Assembly: GCA_900542395.1 (NCBI GenBank)
Contig: UQNM01000010.1
Location: 1 to 41,719 of the forward strand
Direction: 5' to 3'
Source: an uncultured Eubacteriales bacterium
Lineage (GTDB): Bacteria; Bacillota; Clostridia; Christensenellales; Aristaeellaceae
DNA: 41,719 nucleotides
The position numbers were made by a program, and so were the translations under genes. Under the pieces are notes generated by a model. The model was not told the DNA's origin. It saw only the letters and a list, made by a program, of their open reading frames with translations, and searched no databases. Within the stretch, counting starts at the first letter, position 1. Every line of letters starts with the position of its first letter. Shown here one piece after another: positions 32,260 through 40,677 of the stretch.

Positions 32260-33144
32260 ATGACACTGTTTCTTTCCTATCTGATTAACGGAATCAGTCT
32301 GGGAAGCGTCTACGCCATCATCGCGCTCGGCTATACGATGGTCTACGGCATTGCCAAAATGCTGAACTTCGCCCACGGCGACGTCATCATGGTCGGCGCG
32401 TATGTCTCCTTCTGCGCCATGCAGTACCTCGGCCTGCCGAAGCTGGTTTCCGTTGTGCTGGCGATGGCGGTGTGCACCGCGCTGGGCATTGTCATCGAGG
32501 GGCTGGCCTATAAGCCGCTGCGGAAAGCGCCGTCGCTCGCCGTGCTGATTACGGCCATCGGCGTGAGCTACTTCCTCCAAAACAGCGCGCTGCTGATCTG
32601 GGGCTCCGCGCCGAAGAGCTATCCCTCCGTCATTTCCCTCGGCTCGCTCACGCTGATGGACGGCCAGCTCGTCATCTCCGGCGGCACGATCGTCACGGTG
32701 CTGGCCAATATCGTCATCATGGCCGCGCTGACGGCGTTCACCGGGCGCACCAAGTTCGGCAAGGCGATGCGCGCCGTGTCCGAAGACAAGGGCGCGGCGG
32801 AGCTGATGGGCATCAACGTCAACATGACCATCTCCATGACGTTCGCCATCGGTTCCGCGCTGGCGGCGATTGCGGGCGTGCTGCTCTGCTCCGCCTATCC
32901 GACGCTCCAGCCGACCACCGGCTCCATGCCGGGCATCAAGGCGTTCACCGCCGCCGTTTTCGGCGGAATTGGCTCCATTCCGGGCGCGATGATCGGCGGC
33001 GTGCTGCTGGGCGTGATCGAGATTCTCGGCAAGGCGTATGTCTCCACCGAGCTGGGCGACGCGCTGGTGTTCGCCGTGCTGATCCTCGTGCTGCTGGTCA
33101 AGCCGACCGGCCTGCTGGGCAAGCCCGTGCGCGAGAAAGTGTGA
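32260..33144 (+). CDS. livH: Branched-chain amino acid ABC transporter permease LivH
   Basis: A 294-residue inner permease with about eight helices. NGISLGSVYAIIALGYTMVYG and MLNFAHGDVIMVGAY are LivH signatures; GSMPGIKAFTAAVFGGIGS is the coupling loop to the ATPases. ATG 32260 has GAGGTG upstream; a GTG three codons earlier has no site. The 5' untranslated part includes the end of the palindromic element. livM follows after 10 bases. Confidence 0.95.
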   Translation: MTLFLSYLINGISLGSVYAIIALGYTMVYGIAKMLNFAHGDVIMVGAYVSFCAMQYLGLPKLVSVVLAMAVCTALGIVIEGLAYKPLRKAPSLAVLITAIGVSYFLQNSALLIWGSAPKSYPSVISLGSLTLMDGQLVISGGTIVTVLANIVIMAALTAFTGRTKFGKAMRAVSEDKGAAELMGINVNMTISMTFAIGSALAAIAGVLLCSAYPTLQPTTGSMPGIKAFTAAVFGGIGSIPGAMIGGVLLGVIEILGKAYVSTELGDALVFAVLILVLLVKPTGLLGKPVREKV

Positions 33145-33154
33145 GGTGAAAACC

Positions 33155-34198
33155 ATGAGAAGCAAAAAATTCCGCAGCACCCTGATGACATTCGGCATTG
33201 TGATCGCGGCGTTCATCGTCTGTCAGGTGATGATCTCCACCGGTGCGATGACCCGCTCGCTCAAGGGTCAGCTCGTGCCGATCTGCGCGTATGTCGTCAT
33301 GGCCGTTTCCCTCAACCTGACGGTCGGCATTTCCGGCGAGCTGAGCCTCGGCCACGCGGGCTTTATGAGCGTCGGCGCATTTTCCGGCATTGTGATGGCC
33401 ATGTGGCTGAGCAAGGGCATGGGCGTGGCGAACGAAACGCTCTGCCTGCTGCTGGCGATTCTGACCGGCGGCGCGGCGGCCGGCGTCGCGGGCGTGGTCA
33501 TCGGTATTCCGGTGCTGCGCCTGCGCGGCGACTATCTGGCGATTGTCACGCTGGCGTTCGGTGAAATCATCCGCAACGTCATCAACTGCCTGTATATATC
33601 GCTGGACGGCCAGCGCCTGCATATCGCCTTCAACAACCCGAACGTGGCGGGCAAGCTGCTGGTCAACGGCCCGGCGGGCGCGACCGGCGTGAACAAGATG
33701 GCGACGTTCGGCATGGGCTTTGCGCTCACGCTCTTCACCCTGTTCGTGGTGCTCAACCTGATCGACAGCCGATCCGGCCGGGCGATCATGGCCATCCGCG
33801 ACAACCGCATTGCGGCGGAGGCGATGGGGCTGAACGTGACCAAATACAAGATGATGGCGTTTGTCACCTCCGCCGTGCTGGCGGGCATGGCGGGCGCGCT
33901 TTACGGCCTGAATTTCTCCACCGTCGCCGCGTCGAAGTTCAAGTTTGATACGTCGATCCTCGTGCTGGTGTTCGTCGTGCTCGGCGGCATCGGCAACATC
34001 CGCGGCTCGATCATCTCCGCAACGCTGCTGACCATCCTGCCCGAGCTGCTGCGCGCGTTCGCGAATTACCGCATGCTCATCTATGCCATCGTGCTGATTC
34101 TGGTCATGCTGGCCACGAACAACCCGACGCTGCGCGGCATGGTGGAGCGGATCATCCCGCGCGGAAAAGGGCGGAAGAAGGAGGCTGACGAGGCATGA
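33155..34198 (+). CDS. livM: Branched-chain amino acid ABC transporter permease LivM
   Basis: A 347-residue permease, partner of LivH. NLTVGISGELSLGHAGFMSVG and RLRGDYLAIVTLAFGEIIRN are diagnostic, with MAIRDNRIAAEAMGLNV as the ATPase contact loop. The C-terminal 20 residues are basic (GKGRKKEADEA region). ATG 33155 has TGAGGTGAAAACC ahead; a GTG three codons upstream is less likely. The stop overlaps the livG start by 4 bases (ATGA). Confidence 0.95.
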   Translation: MRSKKFRSTLMTFGIVIAAFIVCQVMISTGAMTRSLKGQLVPICAYVVMAVSLNLTVGISGELSLGHAGFMSVGAFSGIVMAMWLSKGMGVANETLCLLLAILTGGAAAGVAGVVIGIPVLRLRGDYLAIVTLAFGEIIRNVINCLYISLDGQRLHIAFNNPNVAGKLLVNGPAGATGVNKMATFGMGFALTLFTLFVVLNLIDSRSGRAIMAIRDNRIAAEAMGLNVTKYKMMAFVTSAVLAGMAGALYGLNFSTVAASKFKFDTSILVLVFVVLGGIGNIRGSIISATLLTILPELLRAFANYRMLIYAIVLILVMLATNNPTLRGMVERIIPRGKGRKKEADEA

Positions 34199-35049
34199 CG
34201 GAAAACAAAAAGCGCGCCGCGACCCGAATGGTTCCGGTGCCGAGCCACGGCATCATCCCCGAGCGCGATCTCAACGAGCGCCCCGTGCTGGAGGCGCGGA
34301 ATCTGGGGATTGACTTCGGCGGCCTGCATGCCGTCGAGGATTTCAACCTGATTATCGGCAAGACGGAAATCGCCGGTCTGATCGGCCCGAACGGCGCGGG
34401 CAAGACCACCGTGTTCAACCTGCTGACCAAGGTGTATCAGCCGACGATGGGCACGATCATGCTCAACGGCCGCGACACGGCGGGCATGAACACCGCGCAG
34501 GCCAACAAGCTGGGCATCGCCCGCACATTCCAGAACATCCGGCTGTTCGACAATATGTCCGTGGAGGACAACGTGCGCATCGGCCTGCACAATCAGGTGC
34601 GCTACGGCATGCTTTCCGGCATTTTCCGCATGCCGGGGTATTGGCGCGGCGAGCGCGAAATGCACGAGCGCGCGCTCGACCTGCTGAGCATTTTCGATAT
34701 GCAGGATCTGGCCAATCATCAGGCGGGCAGCCTGCCCTACGGCGCGCAGCGCCGCCTGGAAATCGTCCGCGCGCTGGCCACCAATCCGTCGCTGCTGCTG
34801 CTGGATGAACCGGCGGCGGGCATGAACCCGCACGAGACGGAGGAGCTGATGGAGAACATCACGAAGATCCGCGATCAGTTCCACATCGCCATCCTGCTCA
34901 TCGAGCACGACATGAGCCTGGTCATGGGCATCTGCGAGGGCATCTGCGTGCTCAACTACGGCAAGATCATCGCGAAGGGCACGGCGGCGGAAATTCAGAA
35001 TAACCCGGTGGTCATCGAGGCCTATCTGGGCAAACGGAAGGAGCAATGA
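34195..35049 (+). CDS. livG: Branched-chain amino acid ABC transporter ATPase LivG
   Basis: A 284-residue ATPase. Walker A GPNGAGKTT is at about residues 63-71, the Q-loop at FQNIRLF, the signature region LPYGAQRRLEIVRAL (a LivG-type variant of LSGGQ), and Walker B LLLLDEPAAGM, with EHDM as H-loop. A 30-residue N-terminal extension (KKRAATRMVPVPSHGI) precedes the usual start of the fold. The start overlaps livM. Confidence 0.95.
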   Translation: MTENKKRAATRMVPVPSHGIIPERDLNERPVLEARNLGIDFGGLHAVEDFNLIIGKTEIAGLIGPNGAGKTTVFNLLTKVYQPTMGTIMLNGRDTAGMNTAQANKLGIARTFQNIRLFDNMSVEDNVRIGLHNQVRYGMLSGIFRMPGYWRGEREMHERALDLLSIFDMQDLANHQAGSLPYGAQRRLEIVRALATNPSLLLLDEPAAGMNPHETEELMENITKIRDQFHIAILLIEHDMSLVMGICEGICVLNYGKIIAKGTAAEIQNNPVVIEAYLGKRKEQ

Positions 35050-35052
35050 GCC

Positions 35053-35757
35053 ATGAGCATGCTGAAGGTTGAGGGGCTTAACGTCTATTACGGCAGCATT
35101 CATGCCATCAAGGGCGTCTCCTTCGAGGTGAATCAGGGCGAAATCGTGACGATGATCGGCGCGAACGGCGCGGGCAAATCCACCACGATGAACACGGTCG
35201 CGGGGCTGCTCAAGCCCAAGAGCGGCAGCATCACGTTTGAGGGGCACGATATCACGTCCACCCCGGCGAGCAAGGTCGTGTCGCTCGGGCTGGCGCTCTG
35301 CCCGGAGGGGCGGCGCGTCTTCCAGCAGATGAGCGTGCGCGAGAACCTCGAAATGGGCGGCTACACGCGCCCGGCGGGCGAGCTGGCCGCGTCGCTGGAT
35401 CAGGTTTTCGAGCAGTTTCCGCGCTTGAAGGAGCGCCAGCGGCAGATCGCCGGAACGCTCTCCGGCGGCGAGCAGCAGATGCTGGCGATGGGGCGCGCGC
35501 TGATGAGCAAGCCGAAGCTGCTGATGCTCGACGAGCCTTCCATGGGTCTGGCACCACTGCTGGTCGAGCAGATTTTCGAGATTGTCTTGAAGCTCAATCA
35601 GGCGGGCACGACGATCCTGCTGGTCGAGCAGAACGCGCAGATGGCGCTTTCTATCGCCAACCGCGCCTATGTGCTGGAAACCGGCCACGTCGTCAAGGAA
35701 GGCAGCGCCGACGCGCTCATGCACGACGACGCGGTGCGCAAGGCGTATCTGGGATAA
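35053..35757 (+). CDS. livF: Branched-chain amino acid ABC transporter ATPase LivF
   Basis: A 234-residue ATPase that pairs with LivG. Walker A GANGAGKST, LSGGEQQMLAMGRALM signature and LLMLDEPSMGLAP Walker B are intact, with VEQNAQMAL at the H-loop position as is usual for LivF. It begins 3 bases after livG. Last gene of the operon; a terminator follows. Confidence 0.96.
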   Translation: MSMLKVEGLNVYYGSIHAIKGVSFEVNQGEIVTMIGANGAGKSTTMNTVAGLLKPKSGSITFEGHDITSTPASKVVSLGLALCPEGRRVFQQMSVRENLEMGGYTRPAGELAASLDQVFEQFPRLKERQRQIAGTLSGGEQQMLAMGRALMSKPKLLMLDEPSMGLAPLLVEQIFEIVLKLNQAGTTILLVEQNAQMALSIANRAYVLETGHVVKEGSADALMHDDAVRKAYLG

Positions 35758-35769
35758 ACGCATATACAG

Positions 35770-35804
35770 AGCTCCGCTTTCCGATAGGGAGGGCGGGGCT
35801 TTTG
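35770..35804 (+). terminator. Intrinsic terminator of the liv operon
   Basis: AGCTCCGC (35770-35777) pairs with GCGGGGCT (35793-35800, one G-U), followed by TTT. Confidence 0.65.
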
Positions 35805-35885
35805 ATTGAATGACAAGATTTGCAAATGACCGTTTAACGCTTTCAGCCAGCTTTGCTGACCAAGTTGGAATGATGAAGGGATAAG

Positions 35886-35936
35886 ACCTCCCTCCTTGAG
35901 GGAGGTGGCACGACGAAGTCGTGACGGAAGGGGCGG
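35886..35936. repeat. CTCCCTC-type palindromic repeat
   Basis: Two hairpins, CCTCCCTCC-TTGA-GGGAGG and CACGAC-GAA-GTCGTG (35909-35923), followed by ACGGAAGGGG. Shares words with 11611-11725 and 13651-13725. The rest of 35805-35986 shows nothing else. Confidence 0.6.
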
Positions 35937-35986
35937 AAATCTAAAGCAGCTTTAGAAAATAATGGGAGGATTTGCTTGTAAATAAA

Positions 35987-36111
35987 TTGACGAACTTCTC
36001 GATGCGTGATAACATAATAAGCGTGAGGAATGCCCGAAAAGCCCGTTTTGCGCGAAAAAACGGGCGGCGTATTCGGGCTTGATTGTCAATTCAAGAGGAG
36101 GTTTTGTCAAG
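35987..36111 (+). promoter_or_regulatory. Promoter and structured leader of the secreted flavoprotein gene
   Basis: TTGACG (35987-35992), 17-base spacer, TAACAT (36010-36015). The leader of roughly 90 bases folds as a nested hairpin: outer GCCCGAA/TTCGGGC and inner GCCCGTTTT/AAAACGGGC. No known riboswitch class is recognised. GAGGAGG lies ahead of the ATG. Confidence 0.6.
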
Positions 36112-38607
36112 ATGAAGAAACTTGCATCTCTGGTTCTCGCGTCCGCGATGGCCGTCGTGCCGTTTGCCGCCGGTCTGGCCGCAACGTTCACGCCGGGCGA
36201 GTATGAGGCGACGGCGCAGGGCTTCGCCGGTGCGGTGACCGTGAAGGTGACCGTGGACGAAGAAAAGGTGACGGCTGTGACCGTGACCGGCGAAAACGAG
36301 ACCCCGGCGCTGGGCGGCGCTGCGATCGAGGGCTATAACGCTTCTCTGATCGGCGTGGCCGACGCGGACGCCGTTGACGCGACCGCGGGCGCGACCGTGA
36401 CCAGCAATGCCGTGAAGGAAGCGCTGGCCAAGGCGCTGGCCGAGGCGAAGGGCGAGGCGGTTGTGAACGACGCAGCCGTGGCCTTTACCGCCGGCACGTA
36501 CACCGGCGCCGCGAAGGGCTACAACGGCCCGGTCGAAGTGGCCGTGACCTTCTCCGACAGCGCCGTGACCGCCATCGAGGTCGGCGCGAACAAGGAAACC
36601 GACCATGTCGGCAACGTGGCCTTCGAGCCGGTCATCGCGGATATCCTCGCGGCGAACGGCACGGGTGTGGACGGCGTTTCCGGCGCGACCTTCTCCAGCA
36701 ACGCGATCCGCAACGCGGTGAACGACGCGGCGGAGCAGGCGGGCTGCACCAACATGGACGCCTTTAAGGCGGCGGGCGCGGCGCACGAGCCGCAGGCCGC
36801 GATCGAGGAGACCTATGATGTGGTCGTCATCGGTGCGGGCGGCGCGGGCATCGCGGCGGCGGCTCAGGCCGCGCAGGACGGCAACACCGTTCTGGTGATC
36901 GAAAAGAACGCGGAAGTCGGCGGCAACACGCTGGTCTCCGGCGGTCAGTATCAGAGCGTCATGCCTTATCTCGTGTGGGATCCGGCCGATCCGGACGCGA
37001 CCACCGGCGTGGGCTATGACGGCAACACCTACAACAAGGTCGTCGAGAGCGTCGCGACTCTGGGCGAATTGAAGACGATCCTCGGCTGGTCCGAAGAGCC
37101 GTTTGACGAGACCTACTACAAGGATCACGAGTTCGTGGCGGGCGACATCGCCGAGCTGTCCAAGCATGGCGTGCACGCCGAGTATCTCCAGACCCTCAAG
37201 GATCTGAAGGCGGAAATTCAGGCGTACCTCGATTGGGCGGAGCCGAAGGTTGCCGAGGGCGCGGGTCAGCTCACGCTGTTCTCCACCGTCAACCTGCACA
37301 TCTTCCAGACCTATTACGGCGGCCTGCGTCCCTCTGCGGACATGACGAGCTGGATCTACGGCGATTACGACCTCGTGAAGCAGTTCATCGAGGGCGGCCA
37401 GACGCTCAAACAGTGGCTCGAGGCGCAGGGCTCCACCTTCGTCGAGGATACCCAGCCGACGCTGATCGGCGCGCTCTGGTATCGTGAAAACGAGTTTGTC
37501 GGCGCGACCATCGACGGCGTGGATTATCCGGGCCGCTGGGGCACCTACTTCAAGGCGCCGATGAACACCGTGCTGGCGACCTCCGAGACCGCCGCCTCCA
37601 ACAAGATCATGCTCCGCACCACCGCGGAAGAGCTGATCGTCGAGGACGGCAGGGTGACCGGCGTGAAGGCCACCCAGTATGACGGCACTCCGGTGACCGC
37701 GCACGCGACCAAGGGCGTCGTGATCGCGACCGGCGGCTACGCGGCGAACCTGCAGATGGTTGTGGATACCAATGTCTACTGGTCCAGCGACTATCTCTCC
37801 ACCAGCACCAAGACCACCAACCGTTCTTCCCTCAAGGGCGACGGCATCACCATGGCGCAGGCTGTGGGCGCGGATGTGACCGGCATGGGCTATACCCAGA
37901 TGATGCCGATCAGCTGGATCGACGACGGCAACCTTGCCTTCGGCGGCGGCAACTACGCGATCTACATCAACCCGACCACCGGCAAGCGCTTTGTGGACGA
38001 GACCTCCGAGCGCGACGTGCTCTCTCTGGCGGAGTTCCGCAATGGCATTGAGCACAACGGCACCAAGGGCGTGTTCATCGAGCTGGCCAACGCTTCCTCC
38101 AAGATTCCGGGCCCGTACCTCTACGGCAATGAGGATGTGGAGTGGCGTCAGTACGTGCGCACCGTCGATCAGCTCGCGGAGCTGTTCGCCTCCCTCGGCC
38201 TTGAGACCGACGCGGACACCGTGCGCGCGACCATCGAGAATTACGACAAGGCCGTCATGGCCGGCGAGCAGCCGGAAGGCGTGAAGAAGACCAACCCGAA
38301 CGCCCTGATCGGCTACGCCGAGAAGGACGAGAACGGCAACTACCTGCCCGAGACCTACAAGCTCGACGGCGTGGAGCTGCGCGTCCGCTTCATGGCGCCG
38401 TCCACCCACCACACCATGGGCGGCATCAAGGTCGATACCGAGCGCCACGCGCTGGATGCTGAGGACAACGTGATCCCGGGTCTGTACGCGGCTGGCGAGG
38501 TCACCGGCGGTATCCACGGCGGCAACCGTCTCGGCGGCAACGCGATTGTCGAAATCTTCGTTTCCGGCCGCACCGCGGCTGAGGCGATTCAGGCCGACAA
38601 CCTGTAA
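36112..38607 (+). CDS. Secreted flavoprotein reductase with two FMN-binding domains (fumarate/urocanate reductase-like)
   Basis: An 831-residue exported protein. Signal peptide about 1-24 (ending AAGLAA) without lipobox. Two tandem FMN_bind domains follow. The first (about 28-115) has the flavinylation motif DATAGAT with acceptor T95; the second (about 125-215) has DGVSGAT with T193. The threonine would be linked to FMN by an ApbE flavin transferase. From about 235 on is a FAD-binding fumarate-reductase-type domain (VVIGAGGAGIAAAAQA; near the end HHTMGGIKVD, LYAAGEVTGGIHGGNRLGGNA). Such proteins reduce fumarate, urocanate, cinnamates and similar acceptors in extracellular anaerobic respiration; the substrate here is unknown. 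Two rather than one FMN domain suggests an internal electron relay. No ApbE or membrane electron donor is in the window. Confidence 0.88.
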   Translation: MKKLASLVLASAMAVVPFAAGLAATFTPGEYEATAQGFAGAVTVKVTVDEEKVTAVTVTGENETPALGGAAIEGYNASLIGVADADAVDATAGATVTSNAVKEALAKALAEAKGEAVVNDAAVAFTAGTYTGAAKGYNGPVEVAVTFSDSAVTAIEVGANKETDHVGNVAFEPVIADILAANGTGVDGVSGATFSSNAIRNAVNDAAEQAGCTNMDAFKAAGAAHEPQAAIEETYDVVVIGAGGAGIAAAAQAAQDGNTVLVIEKNAEVGGNTLVSGGQYQSVMPYLVWDPADPDATTGVGYDGNTYNKVVESVATLGELKTILGWSEEPFDETYYKDHEFVAGDIAELSKHGVHAEYLQTLKDLKAEIQAYLDWAEPKVAEGAGQLTLFSTVNLHIFQTYYGGLRPSADMTSWIYGDYDLVKQFIEGGQTLKQWLEAQGSTFVEDTQPTLIGALWYRENEFVGATIDGVDYPGRWGTYFKAPMNTVLATSETAASNKIMLRTTAEELIVEDGRVTGVKATQYDGTPVTAHATKGVVIATGGYAANLQMVVDTNVYWSSDYLSTSTKTTNRSSLKGDGITMAQAVGADVTGMGYTQMMPISWIDDGNLAFGGGNYAIYINPTTGKRFVDETSERDVLSLAEFRNGIEHNGTKGVFIELANASSKIPGPYLYGNEDVEWRQYVRTVDQLAELFASLGLETDADTVRATIENYDKAVMAGEQPEGVKKTNPNALIGYAEKDENGNYLPETYKLDGVELRVRFMAPSTHHTMGGIKVDTERHALDAEDNVIPGLYAAGEVTGGIHGGNRLGGNAIVEIFVSGRTAAEAIQADNL

Positions 38608-38671
38608 TTCCTTCCGTCCCATGGAGGCGGCTTTGCAAGAGCTGAGCCGCTTCTGATGGAACGGACATATG

Positions 38672-38722
38672 AAAACCTCCTGCTTCGGTTCGCTTTGAGC
38701 CGGGCAGGAGGTTTTGTATTTT
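38672..38722. terminator. Bidirectional intrinsic terminator
   Basis: AAAACCTCCTGC (38672-38683) pairs perfectly with GCAGGAGGTTTT (38704-38715), with T-rich sequence on both sides. It separates the convergent flavoprotein (+) and SH3/PDZ (-) genes. Confidence 0.9.
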
Positions 38723-38765
38723 GGGATTCGGTTTTTCCGGGAAAGGCGCAAAGGGACGGCGGCGA

Positions 38766-40598
38766 TCAGGTTTCGGGGCGCATCATCTCGGTGGTGTAAT
38801 ACTGGCCGTCGCGCCAGAAATAGACGGTTTGAATGTCCCCCGGCGCGAACGAGGCGCGGGAGAGGCGCAGGGTTCTGTCGCCCAGAATGGTCTGCTCGCC
38901 GATGCCGACGATGATATCGCCCTCCTGCAGGCCCGCGTCCTGCGCGGGGGAGCCGTCCTCCACGCTGCGCAGATACGCGCCCTGCGGCAGGCTGTAATAA
39001 TCCTGATAGATCGGCAGAACGTAGCGCGCGACGATCCCCATTTCCCACGTGCGGGCGTTTTCGGTCTCACTGTCCGAAATGGAGATGGGCAGGGTGTTTA
39101 TCAAAACGTCGTCCGCGCCCTTGCCGACGGGGATGAACACCATCTGGTCGTCGTCCACATAGACGCTGCGCCCGGCGGCGCGATACCAGCAGACGGCGAC
39201 CTGCGCGCCGGAAAAGTAGTTTTTATAGCTGACCTGAAAGTGATGCGGATAGACGTAGACCTCGCCGATTTCCGGCTCTTCGTAATCCTCGGGATCGTTG
39301 TAGAGCGGCGCTTTGCCGTTCGTCGCGAAATCGGAATAGCAATTTCCCTTGGCGATGGCGATGTCGTCGATGGCGTATTCCTTCTCGATTTCCTCGGCGA
39401 AGGTGTCGGCCATGTCGGCGGGTGTGCCGTCGCTCGTGTTCGGGATGATCTTCAGGCCGAAGGCGGTCAGCTTGCCGGTCGTGTTGTTGCGGACGCTGAC
39501 CTGCACGCTGCCGTAGAAGCTGTAGGACGTGATTTCCGCGCGCTGGATCATCAGCGGCTGCGCCTTGTTTGACAGGTAGGTGACCTCCTGCGCGCTGCCC
39601 TCGCGGGCGAGCATGCGGTCGTCAAAGAGCAGCGCCTGCGTATACGGATCGGCGACGCCGGTTTCCTCCAAACCGCAGTCGGCTTGGAACATCTCGATGA
39701 CGTCGGCGGTGGATTCGGTATACAGCGGGTTCTCGTTCGGCTTGGTGTAATAGCCCAGCGCATAGAGCCGCTTGCGCAGCGCCAGCACGTCGGCGCTGCG
39801 GTCGCCGACGTCCAGCGTGTGATACTGCGCCAGCTCCTCCTCCGTATAGGTGAAGGGAATCTCGTTTTTGATATCCGCGATGGGGTCGCGTCCGATGACC
39901 GGGAACAGCGCGCGCACCTCGCCCTCCGTGACTGGGATCAGCTCGACGGGCTTCACCTGACGCACCAGCTCGGAGAGCATATAGCCCTCGCGGTGATCCT
40001 TGCCCTTTTCGACGTGCAGCCACAGTTCGCCGTCCTTTTCGACCTCGCCGACGACGGTCAGGGCGGTGTTGGCGGCGATCTCCCCAAGGCGGGAACCGGC
40101 GGGCTTTTTGCGCAGGTTGGCACGCTTGATCGTGCGGACGAGGCGCGGCTCGTCATAGGCGATTTCATCCTTTACGCCGCTCGGCTCCGCGGTCGGCTCG
40201 GGCGTTTCGCTGCCCGGTTCGGGCGTGGCCGTCGGCACGGGGGAAGGCGTGGGGGTCGGGGTGGCGGTCGGTTCGGGCGTGGGAGTGGGCACGGGCTCGA
40301 GCAGTTCGTAGAGGATATAGCCCTCGCGGCCGCTTTGGGCGCGCACATACGCCCAGTTTTCGCCGTTGATCTCGCTGACGGAGATGACGGTCAGCACGCT
40401 GCCCTTTTTCAGCGTTTCGAGCTTGTCGCTCTTTTTGTTGGGCAGCTTGCGCAGGTTGGCCTGCTTGCCGGTTTGAAGGCGGTCGTCCTCTGCCTGCCGG
40501 TTTTCGGCGGGGGTGTTTTCACAAAGCGCGACGGCGGGCGACAGCGCGAGCAGCGCCGAGAGCGCGCACAGACACGCGGCATGTTGAATCGGTTTCAT
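38766..40598 (-). CDS. Secreted SH3-SH3-peptidoglycan-binding-PDZ protein
   Basis: A 610-residue exported protein. Signal peptide about 1-26; SH3b domain 1 (about 42-100, KQANLRKLPNKKS to GREGYILYELL); a Pro/Thr/Glu linker (about 101-145, PTPTPEPTATPTPTP); SH3b domain 2 (about 155-213, KRANLRKKPAGSR); a peptidoglycan-binding-type helical domain (about 245-315, LRKRLYALGYY, FQADCGLEETGVAD); a beta-rich domain of unknown kind (about 330-520); and a C-terminal PDZ domain (about 530-606, GSPAQDAGLQEGDIIVGIGE). No protease or hydrolase site is visible, so it may be a wall-bound scaffold or sensor. ATG 40598 has AAAGGA upstream and a promoter at 40648-40676. Confidence 0.87.
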   Translation of the reverse strand: MKPIQHAACLCALSALLALSPAVALCENTPAENRQAEDDRLQTGKQANLRKLPNKKSDKLETLKKGSVLTVISVSEINGENWAYVRAQSGREGYILYELLEPVPTPTPEPTATPTPTPSPVPTATPEPGSETPEPTAEPSGVKDEIAYDEPRLVRTIKRANLRKKPAGSRLGEIAANTALTVVGEVEKDGELWLHVEKGKDHREGYMLSELVRQVKPVELIPVTEGEVRALFPVIGRDPIADIKNEIPFTYTEEELAQYHTLDVGDRSADVLALRKRLYALGYYTKPNENPLYTESTADVIEMFQADCGLEETGVADPYTQALLFDDRMLAREGSAQEVTYLSNKAQPLMIQRAEITSYSFYGSVQVSVRNNTTGKLTAFGLKIIPNTSDGTPADMADTFAEEIEKEYAIDDIAIAKGNCYSDFATNGKAPLYNDPEDYEEPEIGEVYVYPHHFQVSYKNYFSGAQVAVCWYRAAGRSVYVDDDQMVFIPVGKGADDVLINTLPISISDSETENARTWEMGIVARYVLPIYQDYYSLPQGAYLRSVEDGSPAQDAGLQEGDIIVGIGEQTILGDRTLRLSRASFAPGDIQTVYFWRDGQYYTTEMMRPET

Positions 40599-40647
40599 GG
40601 AGTCCTTTCCTGCGCGGCGCGCGCCGCACATTCACAAGAATGACCCC

Positions 40648-40676
40648 ATTATACCAGTTTCGCGGAAAATGGGCAA
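40648..40676 (-). promoter_or_regulatory. Promoter of the SH3/PDZ gene
   Basis: Minus strand TTGCCC (40676-40671), 17-base spacer, perfect TATAAT (40653-40648), immediately after the aldehyde dehydrogenase stop codon. Confidence 0.7.
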
Positions 40677-40677
40677 G

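Noticed and set aside
36016..36111. Riboswitch (FMN type) in the flavoprotein leader
   Set aside because: The leader is a simple nested hairpin, too short for the FMN element and lacking its conserved blocks.
36091..39048. A 985-codon open frame on the minus strand opposite the flavoprotein gene
   Set aside because: Composition is Arg/His/Gly-rich with no recognisable domain, as expected for the antisense of a GC-rich gene; the plus-strand frame has full domain support.
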